Positions 30,154 to 41,601 of a DNA stretch of 64,000 nucleotides are shown piece by piece; the first letter of the stretch is position 1, and each line of letters opens with the position of its first letter. A program made the position numbers and the translations under genes. The DNA comes from Pythium myriotylum (taxonomy: Eukaryota > Oomycota > Peronosporomycetes > Pythiales > Pythiaceae). The stretch is taken from contig JALJCQ010000019.1 in NCBI GenBank assembly GCA_023091665.1, forward strand, positions 496,001 through 560,000, written 5' to 3'. The notes under the pieces were generated by a model that was not told the origin of the DNA, searched no databases, and was given only the letters and a program-made list of their open reading frames with translations.

Positions 30154-30714
30154 ACTTCACACCATCATCATCATCATCAATGTGAGGTCTATTGGTTTAC
30201 ACGTCTAGAAACCTATAGCCGGCGTGAAGCGCCTGGTTAGGATTGAAGTCCTATTCTGTAATGCGCAATGTCGCTGCTAAGTAGCGCAGCAATTTGCTTG
30301 TGCTCTGGTCGATGAGTTGGGTGAAGAACTTGACTGCTACGTTCCTCGTCCATGGCGAGGTTGGCCGCTGCGTCTGCCATTCGGTTGGCTGCTCGCGGAT
30401 GATGCTTCCAAGTGCGGACGCCGAGGATGTCCGCTAAGCGTCGAGCGACTGCAAACGAGCGCTGAAGTCTCCGGTTCTGAGGTGCCTTGTACCTCTTCAT
30501 TTGCTGGATAATGAGCATACTATCGCCGACCACCTCTAGTGGCGTCCATTGAAACTGGGTGGCTGCGGTCAAGCCGGTGACGAGGCCCCTGTACTCTGCT
30601 TGGTTATTTGTGGTCGTCCGCGCGGCGTGGGACATTGCTGCTGTGTACACAACCGTTGCGTGGGTGGCTTCATTGGTAATGCGTGCAATTACTGCTCCTG
30701 ACTTCACACCATCA
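30154..30714 (-). mobile_element. 5'-truncated LINE insertion with 14-bp target-site duplication
   Basis: ACTTCACACCATCA occurs at 30154-30167 and again at 30701-30714, bracketing the fragment. Read on the minus strand, the insert begins inside an RNase H domain and ends with the same 3' end as the larger LINE (GCCGGCTATAGGTTTCTA then CCAATAGACCTCAC). A short TGATGA microsatellite tail follows at the 30168-30180 end. Truncation at the 5' side plus a 3' simple-repeat tail is the mark of target-primed reverse transcription. Confidence 0.9.
30237..30700 (-). pseudogene. LINE RNase H domain fragment
   Basis: About 150 codons resembling the C-terminal RNase H of the LINE at 35.7-41.6 kb: NNQAEYRGL with the catalytic Glu, EVVGDSMLII with an Asp, and HPRAANRMADAAANLAM with the last Asp. 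The first catalytic Asp (FDGGSRGNPG in the relative) lies beyond the truncation. It differs from the other LINE at many residues, so it comes from a different copy or subfamily. The stretch is closed by a stop at 30237. Confidence 0.85.
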
Positions 30715-30798
30715 GTACGCAGCTAATTTGACATCATCAGTATATGACTATGAGTATTACAGTTCCCAGGAAACCGAAACTAATGTTTGAATGTCAGT

Positions 30799-32976
30799 CT
30801 ATGGTCGAAATGGTACAAGGCCACAGATACGTTCCTTGTGTGGTGCAGCGTATTTCCAGATTGCCGATATGTGCTCGACACTCAGATCAGGCAGCGCTAG
30901 TCGTTGGCGTTTCGACATGATCTCTTCGTGCGGTTGACGACTGATCACGCTAAGAAACGCCAACCTACTCCGTACAGGAAAGGGGCTCTTCTGTACGTGA
31001 AGCGCTACACCGCTCTTTTCTTCGAGTTGGTCTCGCAGATCCTGCTCGATTTCAACATCAGCCGCATTATAATCGGCCGATAACAGAAGCTGCTCAAGTC
31101 TCGTGTTGGCGTCGAGGATTGTAAACGCGCGTGGCCATTCCAGTTCGAGGAGGTTGGCATCACGCTGAATATGGAGCTGCCGTAAACGGCTGCACAGCGG
31201 TGAGTTGGTGGAGCTGATTGCTGAAATAAAGTCCGAGTATGCGGCTGGGTCTTGACATGTGACTCCAGAGAGTGACAGCGAGTCGAGATGAGTGCCCAGG
31301 TCATTGTCGTCCTGGAGAGGAAGCCAGCGGAAACTTGCAACAGAGACTTGAGTGAGGTCTAGACGCAACAATCTGGGACACGCTTGGAATACGGAATGTA
31401 AAAAGGCATCATCGAGTCCCACAGATCCAAATGCACCAATGTGAAGAGCTTGAAGACCAGAGCCAATGATCTGAAGCATATCTACGACTGGTTCTAGCCT
31501 CATTCCTTCAATTAACTCCAGCTTCAATTTCTGCACTTTGCCTTCTCGGCACGACTGCAACGCGATGAGGCGGCGAGCAACGACATTGTTCCGATGAATC
31601 CAACACACACCAGCACCATCCCGCAGCACAGCAACGTATTGGCGATCAGGTGAGTCATCAACCAGACGGAAGCTCTCCCCTTGGTTGGAAGTTGCCAATA
31701 CCGCGAACTCGTCATTTGCTGAAAACAAAAGTGGTGTCCCGCTGCGTAATTCTACCTCCATCGGTTCACGAGCGAGTTGTTCTGGAGATGGAGGAATATA
31801 TCCTTGACGGCCAGAAATACATGGAATCGCCGACAGTGGATCACGAGCGATGAGAACAGCTCTGAATGCTTGTACATGCCTATCACTCAGATGGAATACG
31901 TTGAGTTCAAGTTCTTCTACTCGGTTTGTCGCCTCAGCGCTGAAAATCGAAAGAGCGACCCATGGCCAGAAGAGTCGGTGGTCGCAGTCGTCTGCATCAA
32001 CTTCAGGAAGACAAATCTCCACGGATCGGATATTTGGGCTCTTCAGCAGAGATGAACATGCGCCACTGAACGGTTCGATCTGCACATGGCTCTGAAGCGC
32101 AAGATTGCGGCACGTCGACGTTGGCGCAGAGATCATTGTGTGAAAAAACGTCGCCCCAACTTGAGGGGAAAGCCGCTGCAACGAATAGCTAGCCGAACCT
32201 ATAGTTATCCCGTCAAGTCGAACGCCCAACTCAACTGTCAGGTTCAATCCCGCGATGAGCAGTGAATTCGAGACCGTAACGGCGTTATACCCCGCAGACA
32301 TACTCTCGATACGAAAGCGCCTCCAGGGTTTCTTTGTCCTTTCAATGCCCCACTCACCGAGTGCAGTCTCAGAAAGCAGCTCAGCTCGAGCAGGATCCTG
32401 GCAGAGTGCGGTGAACGCGGCCACCTCCTCAAGGACATGAAGCGACGCATCTCGCCTGGCCATAATTCTCGATGTCGCAATCAGTTGAACATCGAGGCAA
32501 AGGTCGATCACATCGATCGGGTGCTTCTGAAGACTCACCAATAGTGCCTTGGTCTCGTGGTATCCTTGCGCATGGGCGTCGTCGCCGAGCTCGAAAACGA
32601 ACTGTGACATTGACCGCCGGAACATGCCGACTTCACAGAGCGCCGAGAAGCCTCGCAACATGAACCGCGGATACCGCCGCAACGGCGCCTCGTCCAAGCG
32701 GTCGGCAAACGCAGTCGGGTACCCGAACATGTCGAAGAGCGCGGCCCACGCAGCGCGGTAGTCGACGCGCACGAAAAGGTCGAGGATCTCCATGGCCTCG
32801 GCATCTTGGACGGTGGGGGAGTCGGTCTCCAGTCGCCACTGGATCCAGAGACCTTCTGCGAGCGCGAGCGGCTCGTCGGCCGCGAACGCGTCCAGCTCAA
32901 GCGCGCCTCGGTCCCGTGCGCAGGCCAGCCAGGGCTCGAGGGCGCGCAGCAGCGCGAGCCAACGAGAGGCGTCCAT
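30799..32976 (-). CDS. LRR-like family member B, intact (725 aa)
   Basis: The best-preserved member of the LRR-like family in the katG cluster; I know no characterised relative. The N-terminal 90 residues are helical (LWIQWRLE, EILDLFVRVDYRAAW). The middle (about 410-475) has the pattern PLLFSAND... AGVCWIHRNNVVARRL, resembling an SH3-like beta fold. The part from about 490 has leucine-rich repeats (LQALHIGAFGSVGLDD, CPRLLRLDLTQVSVASFRWL). The end has RSRLAFLSVI followed by LSVEHISAIWKYAAPHKERIC, an F-box-like helix pair also seen in the paralogs. There is no signal peptide or membrane span, so it is probably intracellular. It is divergent from katG5, about 1.26 kb from its start. An adaptor or recognition role is a guess. 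Confidence 0.83.
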   Translation of the reverse strand: MDASRWLALLRALEPWLACARDRGALELDAFAADEPLALAEGLWIQWRLETDSPTVQDAEAMEILDLFVRVDYRAAWAALFDMFGYPTAFADRLDEAPLRRYPRFMLRGFSALCEVGMFRRSMSQFVFELGDDAHAQGYHETKALLVSLQKHPIDVIDLCLDVQLIATSRIMARRDASLHVLEEVAAFTALCQDPARAELLSETALGEWGIERTKKPWRRFRIESMSAGYNAVTVSNSLLIAGLNLTVELGVRLDGITIGSASYSLQRLSPQVGATFFHTMISAPTSTCRNLALQSHVQIEPFSGACSSLLKSPNIRSVEICLPEVDADDCDHRLFWPWVALSIFSAEATNRVEELELNVFHLSDRHVQAFRAVLIARDPLSAIPCISGRQGYIPPSPEQLAREPMEVELRSGTPLLFSANDEFAVLATSNQGESFRLVDDSPDRQYVAVLRDGAGVCWIHRNNVVARRLIALQSCREGKVQKLKLELIEGMRLEPVVDMLQIIGSGLQALHIGAFGSVGLDDAFLHSVFQACPRLLRLDLTQVSVASFRWLPLQDDNDLGTHLDSLSLSGVTCQDPAAYSDFISAISSTNSPLCSRLRQLHIQRDANLLELEWPRAFTILDANTRLEQLLLSADYNAADVEIEQDLRDQLEEKSGVALHVQKSPFPVRSRLAFLSVISRQPHEEIMSKRQRLALPDLSVEHISAIWKYAAPHKERICGLVPFRP

Positions 32977-33424
32977 GGTGAGCTCGTGAGGAGCTCATGG
33001 AGCGGCGATCTTTCGTGAAATGGTCGCAAAAGGTGGTAAAACTAGAATAATAGACTAGTCTTTTGTCATGAATTAAGTAAATAGACGGAGGAAGGACGAA
33101 TTGACGGTCCTCTCTCGCCCACCATGCCGTCGTTTGGACAACGAGACGTCGCGTGAAGACGCTTTGTTCTCAGGTCGCGTGGGAAGCCGGAGGTGGACTG
33201 GACGCTGCTGGTGGTCCACGTTGAGTCGCCGAAAACTGCGCGGACCAACCAGGATGAGTGCGACAAGACATGCTAATCTACGGGACTAGTATTATCTCAT
33301 ACAATGATATCTTCTAGGAATCGATAATAGTATTTTACATTTTATATTTATTAGCCACCACGTGAACTGTGAAAATTGGGAGCCTTTGTATTCCATTTCA
33401 AAATGGCTGGCTTGTGCTCGAGGA
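32977..33424. other. Shared 5' region of LRR-like gene B and katG5
   Basis: No gene. The stretch about 33066-33290 reappears in inverted form with changes at about 44880-45110, so the divergent LRR-like/katG pair was duplicated as a unit. Confidence 0.6.
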
Positions 33425-35015
33425 CAAGAAGTCAGACGTTTAGTCCGTGTAAAAACCTGCAGACTTGCGCGAGAGGAAAAGGCACCCCGTCGGGCTCACG
33501 TTGAACCGGCAGGACATCCATCATCGCTCCCGGTCGTGGCATCGACCGGATACACCGGGTGAGCCTCTTCTCGAGCGGAGACTATCGGGGTGCTCGCAAC
33601 TAGCAGCTCGAGAGACAAGTCTCCTCCATTCGTGTCCCAGCAATGCAAGGCATGCAACAGCAACAACAACAACAACAACAACAAAAACTATGGAGCTGCG
33701 ATCAAATCTTCCATCTGTACTTGGCTTGCTGCCCGTGCTGTCCTCCTAGAGTACCAACCCGAGTCGATTCGATTAGTGTAGAGCAGCGTCAAATCGCCAT
33801 GCAGTATTGGCAAACAAGGAACGAACATCTCTGCTTCAACAACTCGCACGACTCGCTTTAGCCCCCGGATTCTACGTTTGACTAGAAACCATCAGCTCCA
33901 GCTGGTCGGGTTCGATTGATTCAACGTGTGACAGTTTTTCACTCCCTCACCCACCACGCTTGCTGGGTGCTGGCTGTCGCCCCTTGGCCATCCTCAACGA
34001 CTGCAGACACGACTCCTTTGTCCTAAGTCGACCGATTCGTATCCGGTCCAGTATCCTTTCACGACTGTACACGATCACCAAGGGCGTCCATCCCCTTTCA
34101 ACAGGTCCCCACACAAACTCGACCCTGGCGGTCGGAGAAACCATTCGCCAATTCGCGACCTCCAGCTCACACAGCTACTCACTCACTCCACTCCACGCGA
34201 CCAGAAACTTGCTTGCCCAGCCTCAAGACCCCAAGGATGAACATTCGCAAGACCACGTTCCTGGCGGCCGTCATCGCAGTCACCGCCGTCGCGTCGACCT
34301 CGGCCTCCAGCTGTCCGTTTGGCTTTGACGGTGCCCATGACTTTGGCTTCCATGGGGAGCGCCGACTGTCCTCGCCTCAGCAGCAGCAGCAGCAAGACTC
34401 TCCAGCGAACTGCGAAGTCATTGACTTTGTGTCGGTCAAGAAAGACCTCACTGCTCTCATGACCGACTCGCAGCCTTTCTGGCCGGCCGACTTCGGACAC
34501 TACGGCGGTCTCTTCATCCGTCTCGCGTGGCACTGCTCCGGTTCGTACCGGCAGTCGGATGGCCGCGGTGGCTGTGACGGCGGTCGTATCCGCCACCTAC
34601 CGGAACGTGGGTGGGAAGACAACACGAACCTCGACAAGGCGCTGGATCTGCTAGCCCCGATCAAGCAGAAGTACGGTGCGGCGCTATCGTGGGGTGACCT
34701 CATCGCCCTCTCTGGTGACGTTGCAATTGAGAGTATGGGCGGTCCGGTGCTCGGCTTCTGTGGAGGTCGCACGGACGATGTCGATGGCACCGACAGTCTC
34801 GAGCTCGGCCCTACGAGCGAGCAGGAGGCGGTCATGCCGTGCGCAGATAACGGTGACTGCAAGGCTCCTCTTGGTCCTACGACGCTTGGTCTCATCTACG
34901 TGAACCCGGAAGGACCCAAGGGCAACCCGGACCCGAAGCTCTCGGCACCGCAGATCCGCGACTCGTTCGGACGCATGGGTATGGATGACCGCGAGACCGT
35001 CGCGCTGATTGGTGG
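33425..35015. repeat. Left arm of katG5/katG6 inverted repeat
   Basis: Pairs with 43236-44826 at a constant coordinate sum of 78251. It is almost identical over 1.59 kb and includes a CAA/CAG microsatellite near 33655-33690. The arm ends inside the gene at the first base where katG6 switches to katG4-type sequence. Confidence 0.92.
34141..34154 (+). promoter_or_regulatory. Inr/FPR core promoter of katG5
   Basis: CCATTCGCCAATTC, 94 bases before ATG 34237. It is a slight variant of the motif at the other katG copies. Confidence 0.65.
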
Positions 35016-35667
35016 CGGCCACGTCTTCGGTAAGATGCACGGCGCGTGCACCACCGGGCATGGTCCGGGCCCGATCGAGGCGCCAGATGCGCCGTGGCCA
35101 GGCACCTGCGGCAGCGGACCGCTCAAGGGCAAGGGCGACAACACCTTCACCAGCGGCTTCGAAGGCTCGTGGACCACCACGCCGACCAAGTGGGGCAACG
35201 GCTACTTCAAGGGTCTCACGGAGTTGACGTGGGAGCGCTACACTGGACCTGGTGGTAAGAACCAGTGGCGTCCGAACCCGGACACGAACCCGCCAGTGCG
35301 CATGCTCACGGCGGATATTGCTCTGCTCCACGATGACAAGTACAAGGCGATCGTTCAGGAGTTTGCGACCAACCAGACGGCACTCGACGAGGCGTTCTCG
35401 CACGCGTGGTACAAGCTCTTGTCGCGCGACATGGGACCGGTGACTCGTTGCCGCGGATCGCTCGTGCCTCCGGTGCAGCCGTTCCAGAACCCGCTTCCGA
35501 CTCCACCGAGTGCGCACGACCTCCCGGACTTCGATGATGTTCGCGCACGTATCTACGACCTGCTCCACAAGGACATTGCCGGTGTCACGAGCGACAAGGT
35601 CGACGGCAAGACGTACAACGGTGCGCTCTTCGTCCACCTCGCCTACCAGTGTGCGTCGACAATTTAG
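34237..35667 (+). pseudogene. katG: Catalase-peroxidase copy 5, truncated at the LINE junction
   Basis: The signal peptide (MNIRKTTFLAAVIAVTAVAS), a CAG-encoded Gln run (QQQQQQ at about 48-53) and the whole N-terminal heme domain are present. The reading frame ends two codons after base 35660, where katG homology stops within LAYQCAST. About 215 C-terminal residues are missing. Distal Arg95/Trp98/His99 and the proximal His are kept, but the proximal helix reads GGHVFGKMHG instead of GGHAFGKTHG, and GNN is GDN nearby. In the family the C-terminal domain is needed to keep the active site in order, so a shortened protein would probably be inactive. A secreted fragment could still be made. Confidence 0.88.
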
Positions 35668-36188
35668 TCCGCATCGGCAAAGCTGCCATCGTACTGGCTC
35701 GAACGCAGCTTCTGCATCGGGTTGGGAAGCTACTACCATTAGACGCAGGGCCGATGTGTCGAGAGTGGGCGGCGGCAATCCATGCTTCAGCATCGATGGA
35801 GATAAAGTGGACGCTTATTCATGACCAAGCTCGGTGGAAGCGCCTCACGACTGTCGCGACCAAACATGCTATTCGCTTACCACAGCGGGTACAGCCTGGG
35901 CTCGTCGAGACAGATTGGTGCCGACTTGTCGCTTTTGTTCTCCTTCTGCCAGAGTGCATGCCGTACGACTTCTCATTGCGAGACTTACCGCAGCAATGTG
36001 ACGCGCTGATGGTCTGGATGACAGACAGCTCCAACACCCTCACAGTGGTCGCTGCAGGACAAGCAGTTGCACGACGACGATGGGAAGCCGCGCGCACAGT
36101 CTTCCACGAGTGGTCTGCTAAATATGCAGGCGGTCCGCTGATCCTGTTCGGTGCCTCACCGACTGGATCAGCCCCTCGTCAATACTAA
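35661..36188 (+). pseudogene. LINE ORF1 C-terminal fragment
   Basis: About 175 codons open from the katG5 junction to a stop at 36188, with no ATG of their own in the LINE part. Basic and Trp-rich (WCRLVAFVLLLPECMPYDF, RRRWEAARTVFHEW); no zinc knuckle is left. The position before the endonuclease ORF, with overlap, suggests the end of ORF1 (RNA-binding Gag-like). Confidence 0.5.
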
Positions 36189-39100
36189 GGGCACCTCACA
36201 GGTGCTCGGCTCTTCGGCAGCGAAAGCCGGGGGGCCTCCGACTGTCGACAAGGGCGAGCGTCGACAGCCGCAGAGACGAAGGAGAGGACCCACCCATTCC
36301 CAGTGGCTGACAACACCGATCGCATGTATAACACAAAACGTGAGAGGTCTCGTGGAGGCTAGTACTTGGTTTGGCGGGTGGCGAGCTCGCAACAATGGAA
36401 GACAACCTGACTTGGTGCTATTGCAAGAGGTTCCGACCGCGCCTGATCAAGTGGAACGTCTCAAGGAGGAGGAATACGCTCGAGGTTGGGGAAGGACATC
36501 TTTAGATAGCACACACTGGGTGATGAGTGACAACAACGACCGCGGAGTGGCCATTCTCGTGCGACCGCACGGTCCAGTTGAGAACGTCTCGCCAGTCTGG
36601 ATGGACCACTGGTCACCTCGTTTTATGGCGGTCAGCGCAGAGGTACACGGAAAGGAGCATATCATCGTCAACGTCTACTGTAACGGGGTACAAGGTTACA
36701 CAAGTAGGTTAGGTTGTGTAGGTACATAATGTGTGTGGTCCACTTAGGGGAAAAGTTACCCTAAGTAGTGACTCTCTTTTATTAGATTCAGTAGGGGATA
36801 TCCCTGGGTATTAGATACCAGGGATATCAGGTATAGGGGGGGGGATTATTCCCCAGGGGAATAATCTGAATACAATCAGTTCGCCTTTGCCAAGTCCTTG
36901 GCGCTCGTCGACAGGGGTCGACTCGGAGCGGCTGCTCACGCTTCCTCAAGCGCAGGTGCTGTGCACGGTCGTGGACCGTTACATCTACGCACCCAGCGGC
37001 CGCAAAAAAGCAAGAGAGGCGTTCTTCGGGACCCTATTGCGATGCCCGCAGCCGGAGGTACCGATGCTGCTGGGTGGCGACTTCAACTGCACCCTGCATA
37101 CAGAATGCGATAGAAGCAGCCACGTATCTGAGGTGCATGACTCGCCGATGCTTCAGCAACTGATCACGCACTGGAGTCTTCAAGACACCCTGCAGTATGA
37201 CATGGACCAAATAGAAACTGAGGGGGACAAGCGGGACTTCCACATCCAGCATCACACCTATGCGTACAAGACGAAGAAAGGGAACATTGCGACCAGCCGC
37301 CTGGACCGATGGTATGTCAGCACGCGATATGTCACCCATGTGCTCGATGTCGCCACTGGACCGCCGGTATCCAACCGTGACCACAACGAAGTCACACTCA
37401 CGTATGTCTGCAGTTACGGGCGACGGCGAAGATCAGGGAAGAGGCGGCACCCGGGGCTCCGGTTTCCTTTACCGTTTGGCTGCAAAGAGGCTATAGATGA
37501 TCTCTGTATCGAGCTACTCACGCGATTCATAGACAAAAGCCGACACTGCAGCGCGGTCGAAGCGGCCATACTCTGGAACCAGTGCAAGCTCGACATCAAA
37601 TACGGCAGCGTTGAGATCATTCGAACTTGTCGGAAACAGCAGACGAAAGCCTATCGACAACGACGCAAACGCCTTCAACGCGCCCTACGCCGAGCTCTCG
37701 ACTACAGTAGCAACGACGCGGCCGTAGCCCACGACGAGGCGCGGGCCATACGAGCAGACATCATTCGGCTCCACCAACGGCGTACACGGAGGCGTCAGAG
37801 ACGACGCTGGCGGCTAGCGATCCCGGGCACGCCCGAGGCAGAACGAATCTTTTTCTCTCGCTTTCGGCCCCACCCTCGACAAACGATGGTCCACCTACCG
37901 AGCCAGTCGGACAATGACAACAGATCGACCCCCGACCGCATGGCCGATGACTGGGACCCGGTCACGCAGCGAGGACCGCTGCCGGTAGAAAATGTCAACG
38001 CCTTTTTTGATGCCCTACCGCCGGCTCTCGACCGCCCAGACCTCAGCTCGCTCGACGCACCCTTCACCACTGATGAAGTAAAGATCGCGCTGAAATCCTG
38101 TCCGAAGGGCAAAGCCGCGGGACCGGATGGGCTCCCTAATGACTGGTATCACGAGTATACGGAACTGCTGGTGGAAGCGCTCACGCCTATGTACAACCTC
38201 TGGCATCGCACTGGCATCCTTCCCCGCAGTTTCAAAGAAGCCACGATCGCATGCATCCCCAAAAAGGTTGCACCAAAGACGGGATTAGACTTCCGGCCCA
38301 TCGCGCTTTTAGACACTGATTACAAGATTTACTCGAGGCTGCTCCTTAACCGTGTTCGCGACAAACTTCCGCAGCTGGTAGCACCAACACAGTACGGATT
38401 CGTCCCAGGTCGACAGGTCCATGATGCGATTGATATCTTCCACGCCCTCCAGGCGCACGCGCGCATGCAGCCGCAACTCTCGGAGTCTATCGCAGTGCTA
38501 CTCGATTTTGAAAAAGCCTACGACTCGCTGGATCGGATGTTCTTAACAAGAGCCCTGGAGCGGCTAGGCTTCCCAACGGGCTTCGTAGCCGCCGTCCGGC
38601 AGATGCACCTCGCCACCAGCGCAGAGTTCATAGCGAACGCAGAGCTGTCGTCCACCCACGCCATTCTCAACGGCATTAGACAAGGCTGCCCGTTAGCGCC
38701 AACGCTGTTTGTTCTCGCCGTGGACACGCTCTACACCACACTTGACCAAGATGTGCAACTCGAAGGCGTCGGGTTGCCGACTGGACGAGAAATCCGAACG
38801 GCGGGCTATGCGGATGACACCACGGTATACTTACGGAGCCCAGATTATCTCCCTCGACTCCACGCGGTGCTCGGCATGTTTACGAAGGCGTCCGGACTCC
38901 GTGTCAACTTATCCAAGAGTGTAGTGGTGTACTTATCCCCACAGGCTCGGCGAGAGCACAGAGAGATAGCGGGCTTCCCAATCGCAGACAAGACGTCCCT
39001 CTCTCGACTCCTGTGAGGTCAAGTCGCCAGCGACGCCTCGCTCGCGGCCATATGGGAGCTCACCCTGCAGAAAACTCGGGCAAGGCTTCACTTGGCCGAG

Positions 39101-41509
39101 CGCAAGACCACCAACGTGAGGCAACGCGTCAAATTACTACGGGCTATCCTTCTCCCACAGTTTCTCTTCACGGCACGACATCACTGGCCCAGTGCCACTA
39201 CAGTGGATCAATGGCAGCGCCTCGTCAATTCCTACACATGGACTGGCAAACTCTCAACTGGCGGGACTCGACACAGGGCCTGGATGGCGCCACACGTTGC
39301 ACAGCAACCAGTGAAAGACGGAGGCATCAACGCGGTTAACCTGAGGCACGAACTTCAATGTATGAGTCTCACTGCCGTGGAGCGATGGATTGATCCATGT
39401 GGGGGGATACGAGCCGAAGTTGGCGCCTTGCTCATGGGTGCTCACGCCACAGTCGCTCCGACTCGCATTTCTCGACCGATGCCGACCTTGATGCGAACCC
39501 TTGGAGCCACGGGCTTGGCGTTACGGCGAGCATTATTGACTCAGCAGCGCGGCGATCGAGAACAGCACACATACGTCGAGGTACGGCAGACTCTCAGGAC
39601 GGGGAGTGCGACCACGCATGAATGGGATCGAGGGTGGCTCTATGCTGATTACAGCCAAGTTGCACAGAAGTTGGAACCGCTCCGCCGCGTGCAGGAGGAG
39701 GCGCATGGGCGCCTGGACGTCTTTGCGCTACTGTGCTCCACCCCACTGGCGGAAGGTATCCTCCTGGATGAGGATGGGACTGCGGTCACAAAGGAACACT
39801 TCGCCAGCCTCGCTTCGATCAATGATCAATTTCGCGACGTCTTAGAGATCGAATGGATAGATGACCACAGACTGAGGTTCAGGGCGCGGAAAGTCAGCTT
39901 TCCCCTACCCGACAAACTCGCTCGAGGATTTCGGCGGCTCTGCGACTCCCTCGTCTTCAATTATCCAGGACTCTTAGAGGTTCCAGCCCAACCGGAGGAC
40001 ATGGTGCTGCGCCCAGCTAGCCTCGATATCTGGAGAATACGACCTGATGGAGACCTGTTTGACCTGGATTGGAACCCAGTCGACGACTTGCGCATCGACC
40101 TAGGACGTGTAGGATCCACCTCCCAAGCCACGGCGATCGCACGACGCCACCTCCGGGATGTCACGGTGCAATTCGATCGCCACCCGTGGCTGGATGCGCC
40201 ACGAGGCATTGGGGCCAACACGTCCAACCTGGACCGGCACACCGCAAAAACGTTCTTATTGTCGGACCTCAAAAGACGAGCGGATCTGGAGCACGACAGC
40301 CGACAACGGCGATGGTACGAGCGAGACAGGGACATTGCGGACGCGCTAGCCACCCTCTCGTGGAAAACGATCGCTCAGCTGCCGGGCATTGTCGATTCAC
40401 AGCGCACCTTGATGGCGAGACTCAAAGGAGACAGGCTCAGCGCGTGGGACCGCACCCGCTCCAGTGTGGGTTGCCCACACTGCGCAGCACTCGGCTCAGC
40501 AGGAGGGTCGACTGCACACATCTTCTGGGATTGTTCGGCTGCTCAAACGATGTGGAACGCCTTGCTGGAACACTGGAAGCATCTGTGGTCTGCGGATCAG
40601 GCCCCAAGCCTGGAGGAGAGCAAAACGGCTTTCTTTTCCCTACAGCTCGTTGGCTTCCCAAACCTCATCTGGGAGCACCCAGAGCTGATGCGGTTACCGC
40701 CCCCCACTGAAGCAGCAACGATTGCTACTCATGCGGCTATACAGGCCGCCTGGAGGAAACAGGTTCTCGTCACACTCCAGACGATCTGGCAATGACGCAC
40801 GACACTCGACGGAGACAATGAAGTCTGGCGATCGGACCACGCACTCGCGCTCCTCCGCACACGTCTCCAAGCCTCCCTCCGCGACCTACGCTGGCCGCGC
40901 ACAATGGATAGCGCGGCTACGCCGCACACGGCGGCAGCACTCGAGCTGCTTAAGAACGCGCCCTTGACGTCACGACCCCCGAGGACGCTTGGATCCCCGC
41001 ACCATGACCAACGTTACCTGCTATTTTTCGATGGTGGGTCACGCGGCAACCCCGGAGCGGGCGGGGCTAGAGCGATTGTAGTACGACTTTGTCACAACGA
41101 CACCGCCGCTCAAGTCATCAATTCCGCAGCGATATCATATCCGACCCGCACCACAACCAACAATCAAGCTGAATACGAGGGCCTGCTGGCTGGGCTGACG
41201 GCAGCTCATCAACACCATTGGACCCCCCTCGCGGTCGTTGGCGATAGCATGCTCATCATTCGACAGATGCAAGCATACCGAGCTCCTCTCAACAAGATCC
41301 TACGGACCAAATACGCGCGGGCACGAAGAATCGCAGACTTACTTGGCGTCAACACCTGGATGCACCATCCCCGGGCCGCCAATCGCATGGCGGACGCAGC
41401 GGCCAATCTGGCAATGGACACCGCCCAAAGCAGTCATGCGCTCCATCCCACGACGAGAGCAGACCACTCAGCCATCGCCGACCTTCTTGACGGAGATCTC
41501 TCATATTAG
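36151..41509 (+). pseudogene. LINE ORF2: endonuclease, reverse transcriptase, zinc knuckle, RNase H
   Basis: The endonuclease starts near ITQNVRGL (36330) with LLQEVP and is split by a solo LTR at 36679-36983. It resumes with YAPSGRKK, LLGGDFNCTL and SNRDHNEV. The reverse transcriptase has GPDGLPNDWY, FRPIALLDTDYKIYS, LLDFEKAYDS, GIRQGCPLAP and the catalytic YADD (38807-38818). A CCHC knuckle lies near 40470-40540 (CPHC ... H ... C). RNase H has FDGGSRGNPG, AEYEGL, VVGDSM and NRMADAAANLAM. Two in-frame TGA stops break it at 39014-39016 and 40793-40795; otherwise the frame is continuous. The coding capacity is old but complete in outline, so this copy is immobile. Confidence 0.9.
36679..36983. 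mobile_element. Solo LTR (305 bp) nested in the LINE endonuclease
   Basis: It starts TGTAACGG and ends CCGTTACA, a perfect 8-bp terminal inverted repeat with the TG...CA ends of LTR retrotransposons. It is flanked by 5-bp duplications TCTAC at 36674-36678 and 36984-36988. Removing LTR plus one duplication (310 bases) puts the two endonuclease frames back in phase. Internal hairpins include a perfect 11-bp one (GATTATTCCCC, A, GGGGAATAATC) near 36845-36867. Confidence 0.93.
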
Positions 41510-41601
41510 AGGCGTGAACTCGCCCCGTAATCCAGGCGCAACGCCGGCTATAGGTTTCTAAAAGAGCAAACCAATAGACCTCACCTTGTTACCTTGTTAC
41601 T

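Larger units (their letters stand above)
35661..41601 (+). mobile_element. LINE-type non-LTR retrotransposon, about 5.9 kb, degenerate
   Basis: In order: the end of a first ORF, an APE-type endonuclease, reverse transcriptase with YADD, a CCHC zinc knuckle and RNase H. It closes with a 3' end (GCCGGCTATAGG... CCAATAGACCTCAC) shared with the fragment at 30.2 kb and a short TTGTTACC-type tail. The left border is katG5 coding sequence at 35660. The right border is the duplicated katG4 downstream sequence from 41602. No target-site duplication joins the two flanks, so the element lies at a rearranged junction. Domain order suggests an I/R1/Tad-like group with RNase H. Confidence 0.9.

Noticed and set aside
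33655..33690. CAA/CAG repeat as a tandem-repeat array or CRISPR-like structure
   Set aside because: It is a plain trinucleotide microsatellite duplicated within the katG5/6 arms; there are no spacers and the genome is eukaryotic.
34340..34380. GERRLSS in katG5/6 as a possible RXLR host-targeting motif
   Set aside because: The fourth position is Ser, not Arg, no EER follows, and the protein is a clear enzyme with a signal peptide.
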